64,000 nucleotides of DNA from Gossypium raimondii (Eukaryota; Streptophyta; Magnoliopsida; Malvales; Malvaceae): contig NC_068571.1 in the NCBI RefSeq assembly GCF_025698545.1, forward strand, positions 51,431,733-51,495,732. Reading direction: 5' to 3'. The position numbers and the translations under genes are program-made. Below the pieces are notes generated by a model that saw only the letters and a program-made list of their open reading frames with translations, did not search any database and was not told the DNA's origin. This document shows, piece by piece, positions 46,636 to 59,202 of this stretch. Each line of letters opens with the position of its first letter. The stretch's first letter is position 1.

Positions 46636-49310
46636 ATGGACAAAATGAACTCCAATGATGGCGATGTTGATTCTGATAATGGTCAGTTGTTGCGTGACAT
46701 TGAGGAAATAAGCAATGCCCTTTACTTGCATAAACCCTCATCACAAGCATTGATTCCTGTATCCAATTTTAGATCTAAATCTGTTGGAAGAACCCGAGTT
46801 TCGGAATCTGAAAAGGATAAGAAAACATCATCATTTTGGGATTGGAAGAAGCCTTTGAGGGCATTAACTCATATTAGGCATCATCAATTTCATATTTGTT
46901 TCTTTCTCCATGTGCATTCTATTGAAGGCTTGCCTGCTTATTTAAATGGCTTTAGCTTATGTGTGCATTGGAAGAGGAAGGATGAGTTATTGTCAACTCG
47001 TGCGGTGAGGGTTGTTGATGGAATTGCTGAATTTGAAGAAATTTTGATGCATAAATGTTGTGTGTATGGTAGTAAAAGTGGGTCTCATAATTCTGCAAAG
47101 TATGAGGTCAAGCTTTCCTTAATCTATGCTTCTGTTGTTGAGACTCCAGGGCATGATATAGGCGAGCATTGGATTGATCTCACAAGATCATTGCCGCTTT
47201 CGTTGGAGGATTTAGAAGGGGAGAAAGGATCGAGTAGATGGACAACAAGCTTTAAACTTTCTGGCAAGGCTAAGGGTGCTACACTAAATGTCAGTTTTAG
47301 TTTTTTAAATCTTACAGAGAATGGTTCTAGTGCAACGGGAGATAGCAGAGTTCATAGGATACTTCAGCATGATGGTATTGTTCTAAGTAATGTAAACCAA
47401 AGGTCTCTATCACCTCTGTCTGTTGATGTGAAGTTTGGTACTGAAATGTTGCCAAATGTAGGGCTGGAATTTTCCAAATCGATAAGCATTTTATATCAGA
47501 AACTTAATGAAGAGAGCTTACATGGTTCTTCTGGCTTAGATAAATTGTCTGAACATGTGGAGCCACTCAAACCCGATTCTGAGTCTGCTAAATATATAGA
47601 TGAGGATAAAAACAAGTTTTTTGCTATTGAGCAGGGTGAAAAATGGTGTCTGAAAGATCCAACTTCAATTGAACAAAGTGCTATTCAGACTATTGATGGC
47701 TCTGTCATTGAAACTATCGATGTGGATGAGATCCTTAAAGATTGTGACACAGACATAGATGAGGTGGTGGATCCTGTTTTAAATACATCCTGCTCCAGTT
47801 GTATGCTGAAGGTTGTGGTAGACGATTGCGTACGAGAAAAGAGTAATAAATGTTCCAACCCAATGACTGTGCGAGAGCTGGAGTCGGTTTTTCATGACAA
47901 ATTGGTTGCAGAATCATCAGTATCGGAACCTCCATCTGCTTTGAATGAGTTTATTGAGAATGAAAAGTTTATGGAAGGTAAATCACATTTTGAGGCTAGC
48001 GAACTGACAAATAAATCGCCAAGTTTGGATGACATTGCTGACACTGTGGCTAATGATTTCTTAAAGATGCTGGAAATTGAACATGATCTATCTAGCTTCA
48101 ATTCTGACAGTGCTCTTGAATCTCCTAGAGAGCGTCTGTTGAGAGAGTTTGAAAATGAAGCCCTAGCTTCCGGTGATTTCATCCTAGATATTGGCACAGC
48201 AGGGGAAGAGGAGGAATTTGATTCCACCATTCCTGGTCTTTGTTGTGGGGATAGTTCTGAAGATTTTACTTTCTTGTCTGTTGTTCTGCCCAGCAAGGAG
48301 CAGAAGATGGAAAGTTTGTCACTGAAAGACAGAAGGACGGTTGAAATGGTTGAAGACTTGGAGACTGAAGCTTTAATGCATGAGTGGAGCTTAGATGAGA
48401 CACTGTTTCAAAGTTCTCATGTTCAAAGTGATGGTTTTGGAAGTCCAATTGTGCTTTCACCTGAATGAGATCAATTTCCTCCACTGGGAGGTGGATTTTG
48501 GCATTTCATCCCGGGAAAGGATGGATTTGTTTTGCGAGCTACGAATTCCAGGCTTTCAGAAATTTTAAAAACGTTGGCCACATGGTCTCATGCAAGTATC
48601 CAAAGCAGTTGTAGTTCCTGCAAGATTGGGTTACTGATATCAACTTTGCTTCACTTGGAATTGAGAGCCTGTCGTTGTAGGTCTATAAGTAACTTATGCC
48701 TTTCAAGGATGATAATGGAAGCTGCTTCTAGAGCTGTCGTGCTAGAAAGGTATGTAATTGTGTCAGTTGGATGAACTTATGCATTAGTCTCGGTTTTTTC
48801 TCTTTTATCCCTTTCTTGTTCTTGATATACCTGTTTATTAACAAAATCATGATTTGACAGGCAGTATGAGTTGTTTATTAGCAAGAATCATCAGAGAAAG
48901 GAAGTTTTAGGACTTCATTTTGTTACTATGAACCAGTTGGCACTTCAATGGTTGCTTTAATTCAAGTGGAGACGCACCTCTCCCTCTATTTAGACATAGG
49001 ATCAATGAGAAGGGATTCCAGTTTTCAAAATCCCTGAGTTCCACATTGCAGGTTAAACACAGCAACCCTTTAAGCAGTGCATATATGGGGTAGAAAAGCA
49101 CAGCAGCAGTCTGGGACCCGCTGGTTGCTTGCCACTGGCACTTCTAACTCCAATAAGAATACATTTTCCAAGTCAAAGCTGATGTAAGAGTCTACCAACC
49201 AGCGATGAGAAGGTGCAGGCTGAGAATGTGCTGTGGAGTCTAACCTCTAATGGCAGATTTAGGTCCAGATTCTTGAAGCCCTGATGCCATCATCCAAATG
49301 AAGGTGTCAA
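46636..49310 (+). pseudogene. PMI1-related (PMIR-type) NT-C2 protein gene, open 5' half and decayed 3' half
   Basis: The first 610 codons (46636-48468) are open. Residues about 80-225 form the EEIG1/EHBP1 NT-C2 domain (FFLHVHSIEGLPAYLNGFS, CVHWKRKDELLSTR, SAKYEVKLSLIYASV, FKLSGKAKGATLNVSF), as in plant PLASTID MOVEMENT IMPAIRED1 and its relatives, which link chloroplast and nuclear movement to actin and membranes. Family members are about 840-1160 aa. Here TGA at 48466-48468 follows LSPE, yet homology goes on in the same frame (QFPPLGGGFWHFI) and then in other frames with further stops: LMQVSKAVVVPARLG near 48590, LGIESLSL near 48655, YEPVGTSMVALIQVE near 48930, QQQSGTRWLLATG near 49105, and VQAENVLWSL near 49215. 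A large middle part is missing. The promoter-proximal half could still give a truncated protein. A leader intron (donor CTAGTAAGT near 46457, acceptor before 46615) is plausible. Confidence 0.8.
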
Positions 49311-50181
49311 AGCTTGTTTGAGATTGCAGCATTTGCCTACTTTTTGAGAATATGTCTTCATTTGTAGATTGAACATGTAGCCATTTTTATCATCACTGTA
49401 TGTATTATCCAACTTTTCTTGAACTTTATGTTGGAAAGGACTGTGCAGTCCTATAGGAACTGTAATCAATTCATGTTCATTTGACAAAATGAAGCATATA
49501 TGTTCTAAGTTTTCTGCCTTTTCCTTTTGTTTCTCTTGCTTTGGTTGTTTATTCATGCTGTAAGTCACATGCTCACCTGTCTATAATTATAGTTATATAT
49601 CGTCTCAAGTGGTCAAAGCACTCAGTTTAGCCTAGTTGACTCATGCAGTCACATAAAGAGTAGACCTCTAACAAGTTTTGGTTTCACATTATGGTATTTG
49701 TTAATCTTTATCCTCGGACTGCGATTTCCTTTGTATCAATATATCCAAAGAAAGAGACGGGAGATTTCTACCAATGGTCTGATACTTTTTTGCCTATGAA
49801 AGGAAGGCATGATTGTTCTCGACACATACTCAAACACGAGTGATGGATATATATATACATGTATGTATACGATACTCGTTTACTCTTAAACAAAACTGGA
49901 TCAAACAGTTAAAACCTCAGTAAGTACCCTGAGTTGTAAGACATCAGTTGAAACTCAGGGTTCTACCAGCCAACAAATTATGTACATAACCAAAACAAGA
50001 ACAAAATAAAGTTGGCCAAATTTAAAGATGCATACATGAATAAAACCGACCTCCGCCTTTCCGATATCATCTTTATGTTTCTTAATCATAATGCATGACT
50101 CAAGTATCATGCAGCTGATGTGATCGTCGATGTTGGCCCTTCTGCCGGACTTAGGTAGTGGTCAAAAACAAAACCACTGAT
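49311..50181. other. Intergenic DNA
   Basis: No supported gene. A small hairpin (ACCCTGAGTT and AACTCAGGGT around 49928-49963) may be chance. TA-rich microsatellite near 49850. Confidence 0.45.
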
Positions 50182-51143
50182 TCAAGAAACACTTTGGTGA
50201 TTATGGATCCCCTCATAAGTTGTAATGACATAACTTGGATCCTCTCCATCTCTTTCAACTCTTTTCTTCACAGGGCATCCTTCAATCAAACATTTGTAGT
50301 AGTTCCTATGAATCAATTAATAAGAAAATGAATGAAAACATACGTAAAACATGTACCTTGAATACAAATATTATATATATATATATATACCTTGGATTTG
50401 GGCTGTTCTTCACCATTTTCTTCCCATATTTCCTCCACCTGTACCCATCATCCAGTATTTCAATCTCAGACTTGGTCTTGAATGCATATCTTTCTTTGAA
50501 TTCCGACATCTCTCCCACAGTTTCACTTTCTCCTGTTTTAACATAACAAAGATGGATAATGTTCAGTAATATTAGGAGCTCAAGATATTTAATCATGTTA
50601 GAGCATCGTGCTGATTACACAAAAATAATTTTTTTTTTAGGTGCCATTGAAAACCGGTACACCTACAAGGTTTTATCTCCAACCGATTCTAGGAGCACCT
50701 CTTGCCTCTGAAAAACAAGCACATGGTGTGGTGCTAATGCATGCAAACGTGGTTTAAACCCAAGATCTCTTAGCTATAGAGATACTTTGGGCAACCGACA
50801 TACCAATGCCCTAAGTCCTTCTTAGAGACGGGAGACAAAACTTTAACAGTGCGTCGTTTTTCTTCAACACGATGACACTAATACTCTAACTAAGTAATGA
50901 CAATTTTTTTTTTGTCTTACTGTTATCATCTGGGGCTGGAATAAGTAGGCTGCCATTGCAAGCAAATTCATCAAACAATTCATTGGCTTGATTAAAAGGA
51001 TTCTCAATTGTCCCTGAGATCATAGCTCCTCTATAACCCTCATGCAGCCAACCATCAAAATAAGCATCAGGGAACTCGAACTTGGTTCGACCGGCACAGC
51101 CGCTTTCCGGCGAGTTTGGCAATCCAAATTTGTTATTAAACAT
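50182..51143 (-). CDS. WRKY transcription factor, group IIc with WRKYGKK variant (WRKY50/51 type)
   Basis: Exons are 51143-50921, 50532-50391 and 50305-50182, giving 162 aa. The WRKY domain has WRKYGKK at residues 107-113 and a CX4CX23HXH zinc finger (CLIEGC, then IHNH) split by the intron at the conserved position after NPR. The GKK form of the heptapeptide is known from WRKY50, 51 and 59 of Arabidopsis and changes the preference for the W box. WRKY50/51 act in salicylate-jasmonate cross-talk and bind the PR1 promoter. The N-terminal part ([15 protein letters not shown]) is acidic and aromatic. An alternative start eleven codons upstream (ATG at 51176) is possible; I chose 51143 because the extra residues are a hydrophobic stretch unusual for the family. 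W-box cores cluster upstream. Confidence 0.93.
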
Positions 51144-51458
51144 CTCGATAATGAAACTGAACAATAATATATGCATGTATTATATACTGAGCTTATAATA
51201 AATCATCAGAGGTGGCTTCCCTATGAAGTTCCAGTGACATTGCAGGAAGCTTCAATGGTAAATGCAGAAAAGGCTAATATTGGTGAGAAATTTGGGTCCC
51301 ATTTACATGCCATTAAGAAGTTTAATGGAAATGGGGTTTCCCCAAGGAGACCAAGACTTTCATTTTCATTTTTTGTGGGTGTGAATTTAGCTTTTTCAAA
51401 TATCAGTCTCGTGCTTAGACTAACCCTTCAAAACGTTGTTAATTGTTGAAGAAGACCA

Positions 51459-51771
51459 GTCAAAAAGTGATTGTGACTTCACTGTACCTGCACCATAACA
51501 TTGTTTATCCAATAGCAATAAATTGGCTGTTGTCTTAGACTTGACTCTTGACCACTAGCTTTTATGGCAAAATCCAGAAGCTATTACAGTGAAGTTCAAC
51601 CGTAGACAAAACACATGCTCATCATTCATTAAGACAGAAGAGTAGCTATGAATATGATGATGATCTCCTCCACTCAAGATTCCTTCACCACCCCACTAAG
51701 TTCATTTGAAACTTCCATTGTCACCTGTCATTGTAACCTTTTTTAAATTTCCTTGCTCTCCTGAGTTGACT
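51459..51771. promoter_or_regulatory. W-box cluster upstream of the WRKY gene
   Basis: TTGACT at 51541 and 51766, TTGACC at 51548 and an inverted core (GTCAA) at 51459 lie 0.3-0.6 kb upstream of the start codon. TTGAC[CT] is the binding site of WRKY proteins, so auto- or cross-regulation is plausible. Short motifs also arise by chance. Confidence 0.4.
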
Positions 51772-52883
51772 CGTCAGCTCAGCTCATTGGCTGGCTTGCT
51801 TTACCATTGTATTTGTTTATGATCAGAGATCAGATTAAACCACAACTTGGATTAAAGTCACCGCTATCTTTAGGCGGCGTTTCTTTTATTATGGGTAAAT
51901 TTTAAAATAGTCACTTTTATTTACCTCATATTACATTTTAGTTACTTATGTTTGAAATATTATGTTTTAGTTACTTATGATAACATGTAGTAACATTTTA
52001 ATCACTGAGCCATTAATTACCGTTAACGGTGTAATAATAAGCTGATGTGGCACGTTAAATTTTAGGTTAAATTATATAATTAGTCCTCTTATTTTTTTGT
52101 TTTGAGCAATTTATTTTCTTATATTATTTTAACTTTTTTCTTTATTTTCATTCTTTTCTGCTTCTCTCTTTGTTTTCTTCCTTCCCATCTTTTTAACAAT
52201 TTAATTTTTCTATTTTTTGTTTTTTTAGAGATGAAGAAGAGAAAGAAGGAAGAAAATGAAAAGAAAGTGAAGTTAAAAGAACATAAAACAAAAAATTAAA
52301 TTACTTAAAACAAAAAAATAGAGATGAATGGTATAATTTAACCTAAAATTTTTAAATTTTAACAAATAAATTTAACAATTAGATTTTAACAGTTAGATTT
52401 AAGCATGAAAAGCTTAGCGAAGATGGGAGTAAGTTGTTGGGATATATAATACCTTGATTAAACAATTTAAAGACGCTGTTGTTTTTCACCAAATGACGAA
52501 GCTTGTTTTTCAGAACATTGTGATTGATTTGTGTTGCACAATCATACTTTCTATTACTTCTTAAATTTATATATACATCTTTGTATTCATACCATGATCA
52601 TAAATGGAAAGATTCAATAAACAGAGCTGTTGGCCCATGTCATCTTCTAGTAGCGTCAAGAGGATTTAGAGAGAGTTTAATCAATATTTAAAGTAAAAGG
52701 GTATGGTGTCGGGAGCAGAGTAATGGCAGAGGATCACCACGAGTAGAACAAACATCAATTTATCATTATCAACTATAACATAATTCCATCACAAACCCCA
52801 AAAACTGGAAGCGACACATCAACCAGAATTATTTAAAGGCCAAACCAACATTAACTAAAAACAAAAACAACGCTCTTGACTCT
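51772..52883. other. Intergenic DNA with part of a repeat
   Basis: The block 51894-52080 (GGGTAAATTTTAAAATAGTC, TTACCGTTAACGGTG) resembles one arm of a MITE. The rest to 52883 includes the probable 3' UTR of the minus-strand small heat-shock gene. No other gene is seen. Confidence 0.45.
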
Positions 52884-53360
52884 TCAACAAATCTCGACCT
52901 CAATGGTCTTAGGCTTCTTAGGTTCAGGCGGTGGCAATTTCTCCACCGTCACAGTCAAAACCCCATCTTTACACACCGCCGTTATACAATCCCTATTCGC
53001 ATTCTCCGGCAACACAAACTTCCTCATCAACTTCCCCACCCTCCTTTCCATCCGAATATACTTCGCCCCTTCTTTCTCTTCCTCTCGCATCCGCTCTCCG
53101 CTTATCAACAGCACATTCTCTTCCTCCACTTGCACCTTTATATCCCCCGGTTTCAGCCCCGGCATGTCGACAACGAACACGTACGACTTCGAGTCCTCTT
53201 TGATGTCCGCCGGTGTCGCCGCCATGGCTTTGGCGTCTCGTACGTAGGTCCTCGATGCGGCGTTGGGGTTGTTCTTGTTATCACCGTCTTCGTGGAGGTC
53301 CATCATGTGGTGGAGGGTATGGAACAGTGGGGAATCGAAACCCATGATTCTGAAATCCAT
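52884..53360 (-). CDS. Class II cytosolic small heat-shock protein (HSP17-CII type)
   Basis: A single-exon gene of 158 aa from ATG at 53360; the frame upstream begins with TTG. The alpha-crystallin domain covers about residues 45-140, with consensus II ([28 protein letters not shown]) and consensus I ([20 protein letters not shown], then VLTVTV). The class II marks are [13 protein letters not shown] in the N-terminal arm and the tail [17 protein letters not shown], which carries the IxV-type anchor. These chaperones form dodecamers in the cytosol and hold unfolding proteins during heat stress and in maturing seeds. The promoter has heat-shock elements. No odd features. The family match is very strong. 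Confidence 0.96.
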   Translation of the reverse strand: MDFRIMGFDSPLFHTLHHMMDLHEDGDNKNNPNAASRTYVRDAKAMAATPADIKEDSKSYVFVVDMPGLKPGDIKVQVEEENVLLISGERMREEEKEGAKYIRMERRVGKLMRKFVLPENANRDCITAVCKDGVLTVTVEKLPPPEPKKPKTIEVEIC

Positions 53361-53435
53361 TGTTTTGGGCAAGAATGGTGTCTTTGGATCTTTTCTTTCT
53401 TTCTTTTTTGCTGTGTTTTTTGGATGGGAATTTGT

Positions 53436-53447
53436 GTTATATTTAGA
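53436..53447 (-). promoter_or_regulatory. TATA box of the small heat-shock gene
   Basis: On the minus strand the sequence reads CTAAATATAACA about 80 bp upstream of the start codon, between the start and the heat-shock elements. This is the usual order in plant small heat-shock promoters. Confidence 0.5.
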
Positions 53448-53460
53448 AATGCTTGGCTAT

Positions 53461-53537
53461 GAAGGTTCCAAGGGGAATTTACGAGAGTTTTCTGGAAGGT
53501 TTTATTACTTTCATTTTCTAGAGTTTCTGGAATGTTG
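53461..53537 (-). promoter_or_regulatory. Heat-shock elements
   Basis: Three clusters of alternating GAA/TTC units in phase: GAAGGTTC at 53461-53468, TTCTGGAAGGTTT at 53490-53502 and TTCTGGAATGTTG at 53525-53537. They are 100-180 bp upstream of the start codon and just upstream of the TATA box, fitting binding of heat-shock factor trimers. Confidence 0.7.
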
Positions 53538-55632
53538 CATATGGAGAAAAGTTGTTACGCTAATTGCGAATCATTAGTTTGTTTCTTTTAGGTTAAAAGA
53601 TTTAATCCTTATATTTTTATTCGGTAATTGTTTTTATTTTTAAATTTTAATATTTTAGTTCTTATAAGATGATAATTAGCAAATTTATTAAGTTTTATTA
53701 CTTTTTAAATTTAATTTGGTAAATATGTTATTATTTTCAAAAATATAGGAATTTACAATAATTTAATTAAATAATATTGATTAAATCTATAACGATACGC
53801 ATAGAACAAGATTATATTTAACTGTTACATATTTTAAAAAATATAAAGACTAAAATTGAACAATTTAAAAATACAGAAATTAAAATTTATCAAAATACAA
53901 AACTTTTATAAAATACAAGCACCATTACAAAATTCAATCTTTTATTTATTCTTTTTAACTTTTCTATTGAGAAGAGTTATATATATATATATTATTCTGG
54001 TTAAAATATATTGTTAGTCCCTATACTTTTATAGCACTTGAGATTTAGCCCTTATATTTAAAAAGTTAAAATTCAATTTTCTTACTTTTTCAATTTAAAA
54101 ATATTAATCTAATCATTATCGTTGTTGGTTATTTTATTAGAACTTGTCAATTTAACATGCTTATTTTCTAGTACAACGTTAATATGGGTCACAACTTAGG
54201 GTTGGATAAAATTAAGCTAATATATATATTTTTTTTTAAATCGATACGATAAAAATATCGATTGATTCGAATTTACAAGTATTACAAATACAATTATATT
54301 AATAAAGTCAACAATTAAATTGTTAAAATATCAATTATAAAAAGTTAGTAAATATATACAATGATGTTAATTTTATACAGTATAAATAGATTATTATCTT
54401 GTTATTTACTGAATTATTCAAAAATTTTCATTTAAGTCACTAGACTATTAAAATTGTTGTTGCATGATCTTCTCCATTCACACCGCCTATATTAATCAGA
54501 AGCTTTTTTTCCATTCTCTTTTATAGTTTAGTTTTTGTATTCATAAAACAACATTGAACATCTCATATTAACGAACCAAAATTCAAATAGTTTTTTTCTC
54601 CGATCTTTGACACTAACCGTTAGATCGACTTGGATTTAAAGTATATTCTTCAACTCATTGATGGGTATTGATCTACCGTACCGATCGACACTTGAAGCTT
54701 GCTAGTCAGACCTTAAAAAGGAAAAACTTAACTTTGCTAGTGAAATTATATGCACTAGCTAGACCTAATCCAACCCACTTTCCCTCCATTAACACCTTGT
54801 ATATAATACAGGGTAGAGGTGTTTCACCACTGAAAATGGTTACCAAATGCAGCATGGCTTGACCTGTTCCCATTCTCCATCTCTCACATATATAAGCGCA
54901 CAGGTCCGCGTTGCTGGTCCTTTTATATGAACAGATTTTAGGTGTTTTAGAGATCCAAATGGTGAAGAAAAGCTCACCTCCATTGTTAAGCTGCAACTCA
55001 AATGGATGGCAAGCAACAACACTCCCAGGCCACCTGCTTGAACCCATGTGTTAGCTTAAACAAGCCTAGCTAACACCCAATTGCCTATTGACAAAAGATG
55101 AAGCCTTGAAGACATTGCAAAGACCTGGGTTTTTTTTTTTTTTTTTTTGTAAGAATTGAAAATAAAGTGTGGGTTATTTTTTGTATTGGGAGTAAATGTT
55201 GGACATGTTTGATTTTATACCCTAGAAGAACTAAAATATCACCGTATTTCCTTCCATTTGTAGCTTTATATAAAATACAAGTAGCTGTAGTTTATTACTT
55301 GGTGTGAGTTGGTTGGTTCATATTAGAGTTTTAAATATTTTTTTCTTAGTTAGAATACAAATGCTTGAATATAGAGACAAGATTCAAACATTAAACAAGT
55401 TTCAATCCCAATGGTAGGAAGAAAATGATTCTCAACCTGTTTACAGATATTCCTTTTTTTTTCTTTTTCTTTTTCTTTTTTTTTTTTTGTGATAATCCTA
55501 CACATACAATTCATGAAGACTTCCTGGGTTAAAAGGACACATTGACTAAGAACATTAACTCGAGTACATCACCTAGAAAAAGAGTTAGTAGTCCATGATG
55601 CCGGAATTCACATAAGAGGCGCTTACCAGACA
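53538..55632. other. Intergenic DNA, no confident gene
   Basis: The minus-strand frame at 54706-55047 (113 aa) has no domain I recognise. A TATATAAG box on the plus strand near 54888 and a non-AT-rich patch at 54750-55050 might mark a transcript, but the coding evidence is weak. A long T/CT tract lies at 55448-55489. The last bases before 55633 are the 3' UTR of the Alfin-like gene. Confidence 0.4.
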
Positions 55633-57749
55633 TCAAGAAGGCCGTGCACTCTTGTTGCCGCTGCACGATGGGCATTTGTACTGCTTAATATGCTCTGCCC
55701 TTGCTGGTGTAATCTTTACACATTTTCCATGGAACCATTTCTCACAGATATCACAGCAAATCCAGAATTCATCATCTGCATAATTCTCCCCACAAGCCCC
55801 ACATAATGCCTCTCCATGCTCATCGTCATCTTCCTCTTCGATACCATCATCAACCTCATCCTGTGATGGCACTGCTTTTGAATATTTGGTCTGAGCTTCA
55901 GAGCCTTGCTGCATTTTTTTCAAAAGGAAAAAGAACATAGGGTCCCCTTCGAAACGTAAATAGTTATCTTATTTCTACCATTCAACGAATAGCACGGAAA
56001 TATTGATAAACTAAAATGCACAATTTCATCGGCTTTATGTCCAAATGAACTATACTTCCACCATTAGGGATTTTACTATCTCAACCCACCCTAACTTTCT
56101 ATCATACAAACAGATTAATATTTAATGAAAAATCTAAGCAAGAAAATTTTCCAAACCTTAGAGTTTGATTTAGACTTCTTGCTGCTATGATTTGAAACCA
56201 ATAATTTCTCCTTTGTATGTTTCTTAGCTGATCCTGTCACAACTTCAAATATTGTTGGAAGATCATTTATCATATTGAAAAGGCGTTCCCTACATCACGT
56301 TAACCAGCACAGTATTATTGAGGAAAGGACATAGCTCAAAATATAGCATGCCTGTAGCTACATGCAAGTCCCATATGCAGCACCCCGATTTAACACACTA
56401 ACACATGCTAAGCCTAGAATTACTATTTACTGGTACACTGTATGACCTTTACTCAGAAGCCTAAATTTATGGATCAGACGGATCATACTTTGGAATGGAT
56501 GACAACTAGGACTTCAAAGTTATCTGCATTAACACCTGCCTTCAGCATTTTTATGGACGAAATAAACTAGTCGACAATGCAATAAATGTTCAATAAAAGC
56601 CTTATAAATAGGTATTATATGCTTCCCAAAGCAAGTAGCAAATTCTAGCCAAATTAAACAAGTTTCAACAAATGTACTAACCATCTAAGAGAATCCATTT
56701 ATTGCAAATGAGTAGCTTAGCATATAAAACACTACAAGAGATTTGGCTGAACCGTGGCTGGTTTAGTGTGCATGCCTACCAAGCAGCTTAGCATATTTAC
56801 ACCTAGAACATGTAAATAAGCCAAGACAGGAGACGACACTCAGGCAAGAAAAAAATATACCTATCAGTTTTATAGAATCCAAATCTAGCACCAAAATAGA
56901 AAGCCACAGAAAGTAACCACGCATCACTGTGTACAGCAACTAAAGATAACCAGTCCCTTTCTTGCATCCCATCTCTAGCGAAGTTAATACCGAGTGCAGG
57001 CTCTGGAAGCTCGGGAGGCACCTCTTCAGCAGGTAGATTCACTTCCCATTGTTCACTTGGAAATCCATAAAGGCAAAGATTCTCCTTTTCTATAATCAAA
57101 ATTTTTTAATTTGAATCAACTTATTTCAGGCATTTAAAGACCCTAACAAGATAAAACGAGTAAAAGCAAGGGTATGGCAACCCATTAATTCAATATTTTT
57201 CTACTCAGGGCATAAAGTTAAACAACAATAAGCTATAACCATAGATACCATCACATGCACTAAAGTTCATTTCAATTATACTAAACTTTAAACTACTTAA
57301 CCAACACCTGTTTAAGGGTATGACTCGGCTTAACTCCGGACCAGACACTGGGGGGCTCTACAATTACTGGGTTTGAATTTCTACTAAATTTATATTAAAA
57401 ATACCTTGAAAATAAAAACTGTAACTTTAATTCTTCAGCTAAGTCATTTGGCCAGGCGAATCATATACAAAACCCAGCAGCAAAGTCCCGATTTCAAGGG
57501 AAAAAAAAACAAAAACCCAGTACCTGGATCACACTGCTGGAAAAACTCTCCCACATCTGCAAAGAAAACCAGACCCAAAAATTAAATTAAATAAAAATAA
57601 ACTTTAAAATGATAGAAAATGTGGATTTTCTTTTCAAGAAAAAGAAAAAGAAACGCATTACCAGTAGTAAGGGCTTTAATCATGCCAGCACGGCGACCCT
57701 TGAAATCTCGAAAGACTTCTTCAACGGTACGCGGGTTGTAAGCGTCCAT
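55633..57749 (-). CDS. Alfin-like PHD-finger protein, five exons
   Basis: Exons from 5' to 3': 57749-57662, 57556-57524, 57089-56861, 56289-56157, 55908-55633 (252 aa; the joined frame is exact). It starts [20 protein letters not shown], the conserved Alfin N-terminus, and the Alfin domain runs through [20 protein letters not shown] and [20 protein letters not shown] to about residue 135. A basic Ser/Lys linker and an acidic stretch ([10 protein letters not shown]) precede the C-terminal PHD finger (C4HC3, about 196-248: [35 protein letters not shown]). Alfin-like proteins are nuclear; the PHD finger binds H3K4me3 and the N-domain contacts PRC1 components, promoting silencing of seed genes and affecting salt or phosphate responses. 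Which AL number (1-7) is not resolved. Confidence 0.95.
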
Positions 57750-59202
57750 TAGCCACACTAATTCTTCTCTTTCGAGCGAGGATCGTGAAGCACAGGGAGA
57801 GAGAAAGAGAGGAAAGAAATGGAGGGAAAGTAAAAGATTTGCAAAGAAAGTTGAAAAATATAAAAAAAAAAATTTTGAGTATTTACTGACCCCTCTCTTT
57901 GCATTTCTCTCGGTTTGGAGGGAGAAAGAAGGAAATACAGAATTGGGCGAAATTCGAAATACAAAATATTTGGGGTTTTCCTAATTAAGCGGATTTGATG
58001 AGACAGGGAAGAGACTGTTGCTCTGATTTTTGGCCCAATGAAAAAAAGAAAAGGGAAAAAGAACCCTAAATGGAAAAGCCCCCTTCCAATGAAATCAAAT
58101 AAAAAAACCCAAAATGTCACAAGGGCTGGTTCTCCCTTCCAATGAAATTAAATCAATGTGTTTGAAACATAATTATGGTGGAATCGATTAAACCAGTACT
58201 TTTCTGTTCTCAATTGGTTTAAATCAAATAAATTACAAAAAAAATCATAAAAATTTTAAAATTTAATTCAACCGCTAATTTAATTAATTTGTAAGTTGGT
58301 ACTACTTATTTCCGATTTTTAAAACAATAATTTAAATCAATTTAACTCATCAATTTAAATATATATTTATTCAATTTAGACTTGTCTTTTATAACTCGAA
58401 AATTCAATATGATGTGATCAATTCAAGTTGAATTTAATTAACTTAAAAACTAACACAAACTCAAAACTATCCCAAATCCAAAATCACTCAAACTTAAAAC
58501 AACTTAAATCCAATATGACTCGAACAAGTATTTTGAAATGTTCATGACCAAAACAACCCAAACCTGAAATATATCAGACCCAAACTAACCTAACCCAACA
58601 AATTGAGCCTCAAATTTAAATGATCCGACACAATCTAATCCAAAATCAATCTAGCCCATAGGTCATATTTATTAGTTACCACTTTTTAAAATGGATAACT
58701 AAAAAAACTGAACTTCCCGACTATTTTTATTTCTAAAAATTTTTTACATAATATAAAAGAAATACAGTTCCATGATAAACCATAAGAATTTTGAGCATGA
58801 ATGGGGAACCTGTTACTGGCATTATGAGCTGCAGTGGGCATATGCTGTTGTTCTTTTATGTTCTTGATTATGTTCTAAACACAAATGCATAAACCATCTT
58901 TCCAAGCCAAAAGGAGAAGCAAAAGATGAATTTCAGATGATTAAATACAATGCCAATCAAGAAACATCAATCGGAATGCCAAATACAAGTTTTAAGGAAT
59001 GGCGCTCAGCGCTGACTGATTCTCCATCTTGTCTCTGGCGGGGAAGCAAATTCCACAATGCTGCCGCTCAGGGTATGTAGCTCGTTGCTGCAACATTTTA
59101 GCCATTGTAAAACAAGGAATGCTGTGTTGTCACCAACATAGGGAATTGAATCTCAGCAGTGTGAGAGATACCTAATGGTGCTCCCATCAGATGAATATCA
59201 AA
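57750..59202. other. 5' UTR of the Alfin-like gene, then intergenic DNA
   Basis: The first 200 bases, with many GAGA/CTCT tracts, are likely leader and promoter of the Alfin-like gene. From 58140 to 58740 the DNA is AT-rich with no gene. Between 58790 and 59200 the composition is closer to transcribed DNA and may be the 3' UTR of the PPR gene. A 120-aa minus-strand frame at 57758-58120 is leader sequence, not a gene. Confidence 0.45.

Noticed and set aside
48532-48774. 80-aa plus-strand frame downstream of the PMI1-related stop
   Set aside because: It is out of frame with most of the family motifs visible in the same DNA, so it is a by-product of the decayed 3' half.
49928-49963. Hairpin with 10-bp stem near 49.9 kb
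   Set aside because: Too short to be a microRNA precursor and no functional context; probably chance.
53130-53462. 110-aa plus-strand frame
   Set aside because: Antisense to the small heat-shock gene and its leader.
57758-58120. 120-aa minus-strand frame upstream of the Alfin-like start
   Set aside because: Low-complexity leader and promoter sequence; the conserved Alfin N-terminus begins at 57749.
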